A stretch of DNA of 64,000 nt. It comes from Paraburkholderia bonniea (GTDB lineage: Bacteria; Pseudomonadota; Gammaproteobacteria; Burkholderiales; Burkholderiaceae). Positions 47,707 to 56,891 of the stretch are shown here, in pieces (within the stretch, counting starts at the first letter, position 1; each line of letters begins with the position of its first letter). Under the pieces are notes generated by a model. It was not told the origin of the DNA, did no database searches, and saw only the letters and a list, made by a program, of their open reading frames with translations. The stretch lies in NCBI RefSeq assembly GCF_009455625.1, contig NZ_QPEQ01000001.1:2604001-2668000 (forward strand), written 5' to 3'. Both the position numbers and the translations under genes were made by a program.

Positions 47707-48255
47707 TTAGTCTCGCTTGATCCGCTGCGCGAACTTCTGGCGAAATTTGGCCACCTTCGGCGCGACCACAAAGGCGCAATAGCCCTGCTCCGGATGCTGT
47801 GCGAAGTAATTCTGGTGATACGCCTCAGCGGGCCAGTACGGCACATCCAGCGGCAACACCTCGGTCACAATCTTGCCGTCGTACACGTTCTGCGCCTCAA
47901 GCGCGCCAATCGCCTGCAAAGCGCTGGCACGTTGCTCCTCTGAGCGCGTGAAGATCACCGAGCGGTATTGCGTACCGACATCATTGCCCTGCCGGTTGAG
48001 CTGCGTCGGGTCGTGGATCGCAAAGAAAATATCGAGTATTTCCCGGTAATTGATCCGCGCGGGATCGAACCTCACTTGCACAACTTCCGCATGGCCCGTG
48101 GTGCCATCGCACACCTGTTCATAGGTGGGCTGCGCGGTATGGCCACCGGCATAACCCGATTCGACCGCGCTCACGCCATCGACTTGCAGGAATACCGCTT
48201 CCAGACACCAGAAGCAGCCCCCGCCCAGCGTCGCAGTTTCGTTGATGTGATTCAT
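47707..48255 (-). CDS. msrA: Peptide methionine sulfoxide reductase MsrA
   Basis: 182 aa. It reduces methionine-S-sulfoxide. Catalytic Cys in GGCFWCLEAVF (Cys about residue 14), then SGYAGGHTAQPTYEQVCDGTTGHAE, DPTQLNRQGNDVGTQYRS and EAYHQNYFAQHP. The C-terminal recycling Cys is seen in GYCAF. ATG 48255 has aaaaggag upstream. Convergent with cfa. Confidence 0.96.
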   Translation of the reverse strand: MNHINETATLGGGCFWCLEAVFLQVDGVSAVESGYAGGHTAQPTYEQVCDGTTGHAEVVQVRFDPARINYREILDIFFAIHDPTQLNRQGNDVGTQYRSVIFTRSEEQRASALQAIGALEAQNVYDGKIVTEVLPLDVPYWPAEAYHQNYFAQHPEQGYCAFVVAPKVAKFRQKFAQRIKRD

Positions 48256-48458
48256 GATGCTGACTCCTTTTAGCTCGATCGTGAGGTGTTTTGCAGCTTA
48301 GCGGTTTTTCCCGGCAACGCCACCGCCACCCATCCGGTTCGCTCTGCTTCCGTTAAAATCGGGCAACTTTCGCCGGTCTTTTGTATGACTTTCAATGCAG
48401 TTTTCTCCGCTCAGGCGCATCTGCCCGCTGGCTGGGCAGTTCAAGAGGTTTTCGTTTA

Positions 48459-48968
48459 ATGAAGCGTGCTAGTCCGCCTAATTTCGATCAGGGTGCGTTC
48501 AAACGCGCGCTGAGCCAGTTCGCCACCGGTGTCACGGTCATCACCACTCGCGCGCCCACGGGCGAGTTGATCGGCATCACCGCCAGTTCATTCAACTCCG
48601 TCTCGCTCACGCCGCCACTTGTGCTGTGGAGCCTCGCCACCCGGTCAGCGTCCATGCCCGTGTTCCAGATGAACAGCCACTATGTGATCAATGTGCTAGC
48701 CGCGTCGCAACTCGGGTTGTGCCAGCGTTTTGCCACGCTCAAAGGCGATCGCTTCGAAGGAGTCTCACATGCTGCTGGCGATAGCGGCATGCCCGTGCTC
48801 GATGGCTCGCTGGCGTGGTTCGAATGCCATAACCGCAGCCGCTATGAAGAAGGCGATCACGTGATTTTTGTCGGCGAGGTGGAACGCTGCGGCGTGCATC
48901 CCGATGCCGCTGAACTCGCGCCGCTGGTGTTTCAGAGCGGCCTGTTTCATGGGCTAAAAACGCTTTAA
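48459..48968 (+). CDS. Flavin reductase (FMN-binding, DIM6/NTAB family)
   Basis: 169 aa from ATG 48459 (MKRASPPNFDQGAFKRALSQFATGVTVIT); the open frame reaches 48381 without family match. FMN-binding split-barrel: ITASSFNSVSLTPPLVLWSL and HYVINVLAASQLGLCQRFA. These proteins reduce free flavin for a partner monooxygenase or act alone. No partner oxygenase lies nearby. Confidence 0.87.
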   Translation: MKRASPPNFDQGAFKRALSQFATGVTVITTRAPTGELIGITASSFNSVSLTPPLVLWSLATRSASMPVFQMNSHYVINVLAASQLGLCQRFATLKGDRFEGVSHAAGDSGMPVLDGSLAWFECHNRSRYEEGDHVIFVGEVERCGVHPDAAELAPLVFQSGLFHGLKTL

Positions 48969-49010
48969 TGCCTGCTTTAACGCTTGCTTTAGTGCTTGCT
49001 TTAGCGCCCA
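48962..49010. repeat. 12-13-bp imperfect repeat after the flavin reductase gene
   Basis: About four copies of TGCTTTAA/GCGCT-type units (tgctttaatgcc-tgctttaacgct-tgctttagtgct-tgctttagcgcc), starting at the stop codon region and ending before kynR. Non-coding. Confidence 0.75.
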
Positions 49011-49031
49011 GGCTGCCCGTGCCATCGGGCC

Positions 49032-49550
49032 CTAAACCACGTCTTTCGCTGCACTAGTGCCCGGCGTCCCGTTGGGCACCAGCGCCACCGGCACACCGGC
49101 GTCTTCTTTCAGGGTGCGCAACACAATGTTCGAGCGAATGTCCATCACACCCGGCGCTTTATACAAGCGCTCCAGCACGAAATCCGAATAATGTTTCAGG
49201 TTGTGCGCCAGCACCCGCAGCAGGTAATGGCTTTCACCCGTCACGACATACGCCGCCGCCACTTCCGGCCAGTCACGTAACGCCAGCGCGAAACGCTCGT
49301 GCCAGTTTTCCTGATCGTTACGCATCGAAACCTGAACAAACGCTTCCAGCTCAAACCCTAAAACCTCCCGGTTCAGACACGCCCGGTAACGGTCGATCAC
49401 GCCTTGCTCTTCCAGCAGCCGCAGCCGCCGCAAACACGCCGAAGGCGACAGTGAAATACGCTCGGCGAGGTCTAGATTGCTAATCCGTCCCTCTTGCTGC
49501 AGCACGGTCAGGATGCGGCAATCGGTGGCATCAAGTGAGATTGCATTCAT
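49032..49550 (-). CDS. kynR: Lrp/AsnC-family regulator of the kynurenine pathway
   Basis: 172 aa. N-terminal helix-turn-helix (about 5-55: [47 protein letters not shown]) and C-terminal RAM effector domain (about 68-150). It lies divergent from kynB. In Pseudomonas and Burkholderia a Lrp/AsnC protein in this place (KynR) activates kynBUA in response to kynurenine; the name is given on position and family. Confidence 0.85.
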   Translation of the reverse strand: MNAISLDATDCRILTVLQQEGRISNLDLAERISLSPSACLRRLRLLEEQGVIDRYRACLNREVLGFELEAFVQVSMRNDQENWHERFALALRDWPEVAAAYVVTGESHYLLRVLAHNLKHYSDFVLERLYKAPGVMDIRSNIVLRTLKEDAGVPVALVPNGTPGTSAAKDVV

Positions 49551-49688
49551 TTTTTGTCTCCGTTTGCGGTTTCTCTCAAATTATGTGCCGGCGAACGCCA
49601 TTCAAGAAGTTTTCTTCGCAAGCACATTGCGTCCTACCCCGCCTATGATCTGAAGCACCAACCGATCTTTCCCGCTGAGGGTTTCTCT
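49551..49688. promoter_or_regulatory. kynR/kynB divergent control region
   Basis: 138 bp with an inverted repeat GAAG-TTTT-CTTC (49606-49617), within AAGAAGTTTTCTT, roughly midway and a plausible Lrp-type (KynR) operator. The kynB start (ATG 49689) is set by the family start [12 protein letters not shown]; a longer frame to 49554 would erase this region. Confidence 0.45.
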
Positions 49689-50324
49689 ATGCGCACGCTG
49701 TGGGACATCACGCCCGCGATTCACTCTGGCACGCCGGTCTGGCCCGGCGATACGCCACTCAGTATCACGCCCGTCTGGCGCATGGAGGCGGGCTCACCGG
49801 TGAATGTCGCGCGCGTCACGCTGTCGCCCCATACCGGTGCTCATGCCGATGCGCCATTGCATTACGACGCTCACGGCGCGGCTATTGGTGCAGTGCCGCT
49901 CGATGCTTATCTGGGCCCCTGCCGGGTCATTCATTGCATCGGCGCTGCGCCGCTCATCACCCCCGCGCATCTCGCCGCCGCACTAACGACGCCATTGCCG
50001 CCGCGCGTGTTGCTGCGCACCTGGCAGCAAGCACCAGTGACGCACTGGGACAGCGCGTTTTGCGCTGTCGCACCCAGCACCATCGATTTGTTAGCGGCTC
50101 ACGGCGTGCGTCTGATCGGGATTGATACGCCCTCGCTCGACCCACAGCAATCAAGCGCCATGAGCGCACATCAACGCATTCGCTGTCATCAAATGGCGAT
50201 TCTCGAAGGCCTGGTGCTCGATGAAGTCGCACCAGGCGACTACGAGCTGATTGCGCTGCCGCTTAAATTCACCACGCTCGATGCCAGCCCAGTCCGGGCC
50301 GTGCTGCGAGCATGGCCGGCCTGA
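49689..50324 (+). CDS. kynB: Kynurenine formamidase
   Basis: 211 aa. It hydrolyses N-formylkynurenine to kynurenine. [23 protein letters not shown], then [19 protein letters not shown] (zinc-binding His/Asp cluster, about residues 47-65), [14 protein letters not shown], and H near [15 protein letters not shown] cyclase-family enzyme, normal length. First gene of the kynBUA operon. Confidence 0.95.
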   Translation: MRTLWDITPAIHSGTPVWPGDTPLSITPVWRMEAGSPVNVARVTLSPHTGAHADAPLHYDAHGAAIGAVPLDAYLGPCRVIHCIGAAPLITPAHLAAALTTPLPPRVLLRTWQQAPVTHWDSAFCAVAPSTIDLLAAHGVRLIGIDTPSLDPQQSSAMSAHQRIRCHQMAILEGLVLDEVAPGDYELIALPLKFTTLDASPVRAVLRAWPA

Positions 50325-50402
50325 ACCAAACCGCGCCACGTACGCCACCGGTGCGCTCGTTCATCTCTTTCACCTCTTTCACAACCCACCTGCACCCACG
50401 CC

Positions 50403-51653
50403 ATGACCACTCGTGACGACGCGCTTGCGCTCGATAGCACCGACCCACTGGCCCCGTTACGCGACCAGTTCGCGTTACCCGCCCAAACGATCTACCTCGA
50501 TGGCAATTCTCTCGGCGTGCCGCCCGCCGCCGCAGCTCAGCGCGCCCAGGTGGTAATCGCGGCCGAATGGGGCGAAGGGCTGATTCGCAGCTGGAATAAC
50601 GCGGGCTGGTTCGCCCTGCCACGCCGTCTCGGCAACAAACTCGCGCCGCTGATCGGTGCTGCCGCCGATGAAGTCGTGGTGACCGATACGATCTCGGTGA
50701 ATCTGTTCAAACTGCTGTCGGCGGGCTTGCGGCTACAGCACGAGCGCGCGCCACAGCGCCGCGTGATCGTCTCCGAACGAGCCAACTTCCCCACCGATCT
50801 GTATATCGCCCAAGGGTTGATCGAGCAGCTTGACCGGGGCTATACGCTGCGTCTGGTGGATGATCCCGCCGAACTGGCGCAGGCCATTGATGACACCGCC
50901 GCACTCGTGATGCTGACGCACGTGAACTACCGCACCGGCTACATGCACGACATGGCCGCGCTGACCCAGATGATTCAGCAAAAAGGCGCGCTGGCGTTAT
51001 GGGATCTGGCGCATTCGGCCGGTGCGGTGCCCGTCGATCTGAATCAGGCGAACGCCGATTACGCCGTGGGCTGCACCTACAAATATTTGAATGGCGGTCC
51101 TGGCTCACCGGCTTTTGCCTGGGTCGCGCGGCGGCATCAGGACCGTTGCACGCAACCGCTATCCGGCTGGTGGGGGCATCGCGCGCCATTCGAGATGCAG
51201 CCGGATTACCAGCCCGGGCATGGCATCGGGCGCTTTTTGTGCGGCACGCAGCCGATCGTGTCGATGGCGCTGGTGGAATGCGGGCTCGATGTGTTTTTGC
51301 AGACCGACATGGCAGCGCTGCGGCGTAAATCGCTGGCGCTGGCGGATCTGTTTATCGAGCAGGTGCAGACCCGTTGCGCAGCCTACGGGCTCAATCTCAT
51401 CACACCGCTCGACCACGCCCAGCGAGGCTCGCAAGTTAGCTTCGAGCATCCGCAAGGCTATGCGCTGATCCAGGCGCTAAGCGCACGCGGTGTGATTGGC
51501 GATTACCGTGAGCCGCATGTGATGCGCTTCGGCTTCACTCCGCTCTATACGCGCTTCGTCGATGTCTGGGATGCCGTCGCCGCGCTCGAAGACGTGCTCG
51601 CCACCGAAGCATGGCGTGCGCCCGCATTCGCCGCACGCGGCAGCGTCACGTAA
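50403..51653 (+). CDS. kynU: Kynureninase
   Basis: 416 aa. A PLP enzyme converting kynurenine to anthranilate and alanine. Motifs: [12 protein letters not shown] (about 30), [29 protein letters not shown] (PLP Asp), and the Schiff-base Lys in [15 protein letters not shown] (Lys about residue 228). The gap from kynB is 78 bp and to kynA 10 bp. Confidence 0.96.
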   Translation: MTTRDDALALDSTDPLAPLRDQFALPAQTIYLDGNSLGVPPAAAAQRAQVVIAAEWGEGLIRSWNNAGWFALPRRLGNKLAPLIGAAADEVVVTDTISVNLFKLLSAGLRLQHERAPQRRVIVSERANFPTDLYIAQGLIEQLDRGYTLRLVDDPAELAQAIDDTAALVMLTHVNYRTGYMHDMAALTQMIQQKGALALWDLAHSAGAVPVDLNQANADYAVGCTYKYLNGGPGSPAFAWVARRHQDRCTQPLSGWWGHRAPFEMQPDYQPGHGIGRFLCGTQPIVSMALVECGLDVFLQTDMAALRRKSLALADLFIEQVQTRCAAYGLNLITPLDHAQRGSQVSFEHPQGYALIQALSARGVIGDYREPHVMRFGFTPLYTRFVDVWDAVAALEDVLATEAWRAPAFAARGSVT

Positions 51654-51663
51654 GGAGCGAGTG

Positions 51664-52638
51664 ATGACTGATCCGCTACAACCACCCGTCAGCGCTGCGG
51701 CTGAGGTTACGGCTGAAACCCAAACCGTCACTGCCGCGGCCACCGTCCCTGTGGCTTCCGGCTGCCCGTTTGGCCAGCACGCGCCCACCTCCGCACCCCA
51801 GGCTGACGCCAGCCACCCAGAGGGCTGGCACCACGCGCAGCTCGATTTTGCCCAGTCGATGAGTTACGGCGATTACCTGGCGCTGGATACGCTGCTCTCG
51901 GCGCAGCACCCGCGCTCGCCCGATCACAACGAGATGCTGTTTATCGTCCAGCATCAGACCAGCGAGCTATGGATGAAGCTCGCGCTATACGAACTGCGCG
52001 CCGCCTGTGATGCCGTGCGCCATGACGCACTGCCGTCAGCGTTCAAGATGCTCGCGCGCGTGTCACGAATTCTTGAACAACTGGTGCAGGCATGGAGCGT
52101 GCTCGCCACGCTCACGCCGTCCGAGTACAGCGCCATGCGTCCGTATCTGGGCAGCTCGTCGGGCTTTCAATCGCATCAGTACCGCTTGCTCGAATTCATG
52201 CTGGGCAACAAGAACGCACAGATGCTCAAGCCCCATGCGCATCGCCCGGAGATTTACGCCGAGGTCAAGGCGGCACTGGAAGCGCCATCGTTTTATGACG
52301 AAGTCGTGCGGCTGCTCGCCCGGCGCGGCTTTGCGCTCGCCCCAGCGCGGCTGGCGGCTGACTGGACCCAGCCAACCAGCCATGACGCCTCGGTAGAAGC
52401 TGCCTGGCTGGAGATCTATCGCAACCCAGCGCAACACTGGGACCTGTACGAAATGGCGGAAGAACTGGTGGATCTGGAAGACGCATTTCGCCAGTGGCGC
52501 TTCCGTCATGTGACCACGGTTGAACGGATCATCGGCTTCAAGCCCGGGACCGGCGGCACGAACGGCGCACCCTACTTGCGCCGGATGCTGGACGTCGTGC
52601 TATTCCCCGAGCTGTGGCATGTGCGGACACTGCTTTAA
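51664..52638 (+). CDS. kynA: Tryptophan 2,3-dioxygenase
   Basis: 324 aa from ATG 51664 with taaggagcgagtg upstream. A heme enzyme, the first step of tryptophan catabolism. An N-terminal Ala/Thr-rich extension (about 1-50) precedes the conserved core: [37 protein letters not shown] (about 95-115), [19 protein letters not shown] and [26 protein letters not shown] (heme/substrate His-Thr). The last gene of kynBUA. Confidence 0.96.
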   Translation: MTDPLQPPVSAAAEVTAETQTVTAAATVPVASGCPFGQHAPTSAPQADASHPEGWHHAQLDFAQSMSYGDYLALDTLLSAQHPRSPDHNEMLFIVQHQTSELWMKLALYELRAACDAVRHDALPSAFKMLARVSRILEQLVQAWSVLATLTPSEYSAMRPYLGSSSGFQSHQYRLLEFMLGNKNAQMLKPHAHRPEIYAEVKAALEAPSFYDEVVRLLARRGFALAPARLAADWTQPTSHDASVEAAWLEIYRNPAQHWDLYEMAEELVDLEDAFRQWRFRHVTTVERIIGFKPGTGGTNGAPYLRRMLDVVLFPELWHVRTLL

Positions 52639-52658
52639 GGGGCCGCCAGGGCGGCCCC
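52639..52658 (+). terminator. GC-rich hairpin directly after kynA
   Basis: GGGGCCGC, CAGG loop, GCGGCCCC starts at the base after the kynA stop. No T-run follows, so it is either a Rho-type boundary or an mRNA-stabilising hairpin. Confidence 0.5.
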
Positions 52659-52766
52659 AGTGAAGAGGCTGAGGCCGCGCGGGCAAACGCTGCGATAGGT
52701 GGAACGGATCGCTACCGATGGTTACTAAAGGGGCACATACCTATTTATTTTTCTGGAACGACCATC

Positions 52767-55205
52767 GTGACGCTAACAACGACATCCGCGAGTACTTCGC
52801 CAGCCACGCATACCTCTGATTCATCACCGGTGGAAAAGAAACCCACCAAGAGATTATTCTCGTTCCTGAGCAAAACAGATGGCGAGAAGCGCACCGAAGG
52901 CCACCCCCAGTCAACCGGCAACCCTATCAAAAACGCAAGCGTGGCCTCACCGCCGAAAAAAACCAGAACGGAGTCCGTCTTTTCGGTTAAGGAGTGCTGG
53001 GATGCGATCGAAGAAGCCAAGCACATCCTGCAGGGCCGTACATCCCCGAGCCTTCATCCGGATGCCGAGAGCGCACGAACAAAACTTGAAACATACATTC
53101 ATGCTTACATCAATGATTCAAGCATCGCAAATCCGACTTGCATCTCGAATCACGAGATTATTGAAGGTGACAACGAAAATATTATCGTGCTTATTGCCGA
53201 GGCATTTGAAAAATTAACCCGGCTCACCTCTTCTGATACACAACATCAGCCTCATCTTAATGACTTGCAAAAAAGCATCCGTGAAAAAACCGAAAAATTA
53301 CTCAAAAATATAAATCTTGATTCAACCGATGCAACACATTCTAAATTTAACGCTGCGGCAACTCAATTGCTTAACAAGAAAAATATCACATCGCTTGTTA
53401 TCAAATTAAAAGAAGAGAGACAAGAGTTACTTAAGAAACACCAAAATCAGGAAGCTAAAGGTCTTGTTACCCACATGGCTAATATCGCTAACCTGATAGA
53501 CCAAATTCGGAATAGCTGTGGTACCGCAGATATCACGGCCGTGATTAATGAAACTTCTGCCGTACAGCCGGGGATGGAAAATAAAGATACGGTCAATCAT
53601 GCCCCCGTCACTCGCCACGTACTTACAACGCTCAACGCCTGGGCAAACCAGCCCAAGGATTGGCGCTGTGTTACATTCGCCAATGTCATTAAAAATACCG
53701 TTTCCGATATAAACTCAAGTACATCCGATAGTTCCAGTCGCATTGATCTAATTAAAATTGAATTGAATAGGTACGCCGAAATTACCGATCTGGTAAACGC
53801 AACGTTTCCGGGCAAGGGGAAATATGTCGGTGAAAAAGCGATTGAACTGGATAATCATCTTCACGATTATGCGATTATTGATGAATATTGCAAAAATATC
53901 GACAAAATTAAGGACACTGTATCGCTAGAAAAGGAATACGAGTCCTCTGAGACGCTCGATTCCCAAAAAGCATACATCAAGGGCGAACTGGAAAAAAGAA
54001 GTATTAATTTACCGTACGACGATAGCATTGCAATGTACCAAGATAAACTAACAGCTATCGCTCTAGCAATGAAAGATTTTGTTCTGACGGACAATAAAGT
54101 AGTCATATTAAAGGAGCTGGACTGCGCATTAAATGACTTGGAAAAAGTCAAGGCTGTCTACGTTCAAGACAAAACATCACCTGAATACAAAAATTTATTA
54201 AGCGCACTGCACCTTACCAAAGATAATTACGCAAAAACAATAAAAAACACCGACATTCCCGAAAATCTATCAGCACTGTCAACAATCAATTCCTTTCTTT
54301 CTCCAGGCACAAATGAAATCAAGCTCACAGAGCTTTTTGTGCCTATATCCAGCACTTCTGCGAGTGAAAACAACTCCGAGGAATCGGCTGAAATCAGTTC
54401 GAATTCATCTACCCCGAACAAGAATCCTATTGAGCATGAAAATAAAGAATCCGACATAACTGATGAAATAAAGAATGATTCGCCCGTAACCGTACCAAAC
54501 AGCGAATCCCCTGTTAAATCCGAAATTTTCCCTAAAACACCGGTCGAAGTAAATAACTACCTCGTAAATTTTCTGCAAAATAATTTCAGATATGATTTCA
54601 GTTCGGAAGATAGCCTTATCTCCAAGCTGATAGATGAGGTACCATCTCCAATTGAATTTTTACATTTATGGCTGAAAAATATAAACCAGCACTCCCAAGC
54701 CATTTCGGCTAAAATCCCGGATTTCAGCGGCAAACAAATCGGCTCAACCCTTCTAAATCAGGCAGCACTCACCTTAATCGAAAACATTACAAAAATAAAT
54801 GGATCATCCACCTCTCCTGATACATTTGGCAACATTGACAAACTACAGAGAATTAACAATAAATTCCAATCAATAAAAGATGTTCTGCAAAAAATTAAAG
54901 CATCAATTCCTTTGGCCAATTCAGAAAAACATATCGACATCGAGACCATGCTCAGTTTCATCAAGCAACTGGATGCACAAACCCAAAAATGGTCCGACAT
55001 TAAACCGGCCGAAAAATCTAATCCTTTTAGCTTTATCAGAAAAGTATTTAGCCCCAAAACATCTCCTGAAAAAATCGAGCAAATCACACTAGATGATCTT
55101 GAGCCAGTTGAAAAAATAATCCTGCAGAAGAGGTTCAGTCTCAAACTGATTGAAACCAAAAATGGAGAGAAAACCCTTCAGTCCTCTGAAGTTCCAGCCG
55201 CCTGA
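52767..55205 (+). CDS. Orphan AT-rich 812-aa protein of unknown function
   Basis: The first in-frame start after kynA is GTG 52767 (reads MTLTTTSASTSPATHTSDSS), with a weak ggaa 8 bp upstream; no ATG is near. I recognise no family. The N-terminal 60 residues are Ser/Thr/Pro/Lys-rich and disordered-looking, the rest is mostly helical, hydrophilic and Asn/Lys/Ile-rich. A possible coiled coil lies near 210-232 (KLKEERQELLKKHQNQ) and a Ser/Glu/Asn-rich linker near 528-575. FSF-type basic motifs occur near both ends (LFSFLSK about 30-36, PFSFIRK about 751). There is no signal peptide or transmembrane helix. The coding DNA is clearly AT-rich (a sampled line at 54241 is 35% GC) against GC-rich neighbours, and gene use of AAA/AAT/ATA is high. 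It is likely horizontally acquired and possibly a secreted effector, but this is inference. Confidence 0.85.
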   Translation: MTLTTTSASTSPATHTSDSSPVEKKPTKRLFSFLSKTDGEKRTEGHPQSTGNPIKNASVASPPKKTRTESVFSVKECWDAIEEAKHILQGRTSPSLHPDAESARTKLETYIHAYINDSSIANPTCISNHEIIEGDNENIIVLIAEAFEKLTRLTSSDTQHQPHLNDLQKSIREKTEKLLKNINLDSTDATHSKFNAAATQLLNKKNITSLVIKLKEERQELLKKHQNQEAKGLVTHMANIANLIDQIRNSCGTADITAVINETSAVQPGMENKDTVNHAPVTRHVLTTLNAWANQPKDWRCVTFANVIKNTVSDINSSTSDSSSRIDLIKIELNRYAEITDLVNATFPGKGKYVGEKAIELDNHLHDYAIIDEYCKNIDKIKDTVSLEKEYESSETLDSQKAYIKGELEKRSINLPYDDSIAMYQDKLTAIALAMKDFVLTDNKVVILKELDCALNDLEKVKAVYVQDKTSPEYKNLLSALHLTKDNYAKTIKNTDIPENLSALSTINSFLSPGTNEIKLTELFVPISSTSASENNSEESAEISSNSSTPNKNPIEHENKESDITDEIKNDSPVTVPNSESPVKSEIFPKTPVEVNNYLVNFLQNNFRYDFSSEDSLISKLIDEVPSPIEFLHLWLKNINQHSQAISAKIPDFSGKQIGSTLLNQAALTLIENITKINGSSTSPDTFGNIDKLQRINNKFQSIKDVLQKIKASIPLANSEKHIDIETMLSFIKQLDAQTQKWSDIKPAEKSNPFSFIRKVFSPKTSPEKIEQITLDDLEPVEKIILQKRFSLKLIETKNGEKTLQSSEVPAA

Positions 55206-55320
55206 CCCCCCACCGTTGCCTGCTGCCTCCCGGCGCAAGCAACGGGCTTGCCCGGTCTCGCAGCACGCGGCCGGGCAGCCTCAGCCCCATGTCACACACC
55301 ATGACACACCAACGCGATAC

Positions 55321-55330
55321 GTTATATCAT
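55321..55330. promoter_or_regulatory. Candidate Zur half-site upstream of zur
   Basis: GTTATATCAT lies 41 bp before the zur start in GC-rich surroundings and resembles one half of the GTTATA-type Zur operator. The second half-site is poor. Confidence 0.3.
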
Positions 55331-55370
55331 TGCGACCTCATTCAGTTCCAGGCGCCCCTGTCCCCCATCC

Positions 55371-55868
55371 ATGGCTAGTCCGTCCGCCAGCAGCAACAGT
55401 TTCACCATCCGCCTTCAGCATGCCGATACCCTCGCGGCCAAACGCGGCCTGGCGCTCACGCCGTTGCGCCGCCAGGTGTATGCGCTGATCCTTGCCAGCG
55501 GCAAACCCATTGGGGCCTACGATCTGCTAGCGGCACTCGCGCCCGAACGCGGACGCGTACCGCCCACCACGGTTTACCGCACGCTCGAATTCCTCGTCGA
55601 CAACGGTTTTATTCACCGTATCGAGTCAAAAAATGCCTTTTTTGCCTGCTGCGAGATCGGCGAACCGCATCAAAGCCAGTTTCTGATTTGCGAAACCTGT
55701 GGCAACACGGTCGAAATCCCTGGCGGCGCGCTCGCCGAACAGCTAGCGCACACCCACCCAGCCCATGGTTTCGAAGTGCATCATCAGGTGGTCGAGCTCA
55801 GTGGCCTGTGCGCCACATGCAAAGCGCGGCAAATCCAGGCGGCAGCAACGCCCAGCCACTCGCGCTAA
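55371..55868 (+). CDS. zur: Fur-family zinc uptake regulator Zur
   Basis: 165 aa. Winged helix N-terminus (about 20-90: ALTPLRRQVYALILASGKPIGAYDLLAAL, PPTTVYRTLEFLVDNGFIHRI) and metal-binding C-terminus with FFACCEIGEPHQSQFLICETCGNTVEI and a late CATC (about 143-146). Assignment as Zur rather than Fur rests on its place at the head of a znuACB operon. It would repress zinc uptake when zinc is sufficient. Confidence 0.92.
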   Translation: MASPSASSNSFTIRLQHADTLAAKRGLALTPLRRQVYALILASGKPIGAYDLLAALAPERGRVPPTTVYRTLEFLVDNGFIHRIESKNAFFACCEIGEPHQSQFLICETCGNTVEIPGGALAEQLAHTHPAHGFEVHHQVVELSGLCATCKARQIQAAATPSHSR

Positions 55869-55913
55869 CCGCGGCGCGCCGCGCCATTCCCCTTCACCTT
55901 TTCAGGAATGCCC

Positions 55914-56891
55914 ATGAAACTCACCCGTTCGTTGTGGCCCAATGCACGCCGCGCGCTCGCTGTGCCGAAATTTCTGGCTGCCGCCGCGGCTGCCTTGATG
56001 CTCACGCATGTGGCTTACGCCGCCAGCACGAAGATTCCCGTGGTCGCCGCCGAGAATTTCTATGGCGACGTCGCGCGGCAACTGGGTGGCGACCAGGTTG
56101 AAGTCAGCAGCATTCTGAGCAACCCCGATCAAGATCCGCATCTGTTCGAAGCCAGCCCGAAAACGGCTCGCGCACTGCACCAGGCGCGCCTGGTCATCTA
56201 TAACGGTGCCGATTACGACCCATGGATGAAAAAGCTGCTGGATGTATCGAGCAATCCGCAGCGCACGGTGATCGTCGCGGCTCAGCTCACAGGTAAAAAG
56301 AGTGGCGACAATCCGCACCTGTGGTATGACCCGGCCACCATGCCAGCCGTGGCGCGCGCCATTAGCGCCGCCCTGATCGCCGCAGATCCTTCGCACAAAG
56401 CCACGTATGAAGCAAACCTGACGCAGTTTCTGACGTCACTCAAACCGCTCGACGACAAAATCGCCACGTTGCGCACGCGTTATGCCGGCTTGCCGGTCAC
56501 CGCGACCGAACCCGTATTTGGCTATCTTTCCGCTGCCATTGGCCTGACGATGCGCAACCAGCGTTTCCAGCTCGCGGCGATGAACGACACTGAGGCCAGC
56601 GCCGCCGATATCGCAGCTTTCGAAAGCGATTTGCGTAACCGGCGCGTGCGCGTGCTGATCTACAACAGCCAGGCCACTGAACCGCTGACCCAGCGCCTGC
56701 TCGCGCTCGCGCGCCGCTCGAACGTGCCGGCAATCAGCGTCACCGAAACACAGCCAGCGGGCAAAACCTTCCAGCAATGGATGCTGGCGCAACTCGACGC
56801 ACTCGATGCTGCGCTGGCCGCAGGCGATGCCAGCAGCACGCCGTCACACGCGCCGTCACGCACACCGTCACACCCAGTCACCAAGCCATGA
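55914..56891 (+). CDS. znuA: Zinc ABC transporter, periplasmic binding protein
   Basis: 325 aa from ATG 55914, with AGGA 6 bp upstream; the in-frame ATG 55908 lies too close to this ribosome site. A signal peptide (about residues 1-37, ending AYA) is followed by a cluster A-I metal-binding protein: AAENFYGDVARQLGG, DPHLFEASPKTARAL (His), NPHLWYDP (His), and a late NSQATEPLTQRL. It lacks the long His-rich loop of many ZnuA. The C-terminal tail is a short TPSHAPSRTPSHP repeat. ATGA overlap with znuC. Confidence 0.9.
   Translation: MKLTRSLWPNARRALAVPKFLAAAAAALMLTHVAYAASTKIPVVAAENFYGDVARQLGGDQVEVSSILSNPDQDPHLFEASPKTARALHQARLVIYNGADYDPWMKKLLDVSSNPQRTVIVAAQLTGKKSGDNPHLWYDPATMPAVARAISAALIAADPSHKATYEANLTQFLTSLKPLDDKIATLRTRYAGLPVTATEPVFGYLSAAIGLTMRNQRFQLAAMNDTEASAADIAAFESDLRNRRVRVLIYNSQATEPLTQRLLALARRSNVPAISVTETQPAGKTFQQWMLAQLDALDAALAAGDASSTPSHAPSRTPSHPVTKP

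Noticed and set aside
52614..52766. Start of the orphan gene at 52614
   Set aside because: That start lies inside kynA and the following hairpin; GTG at 52767 is the first plausible start after the kynA stop.
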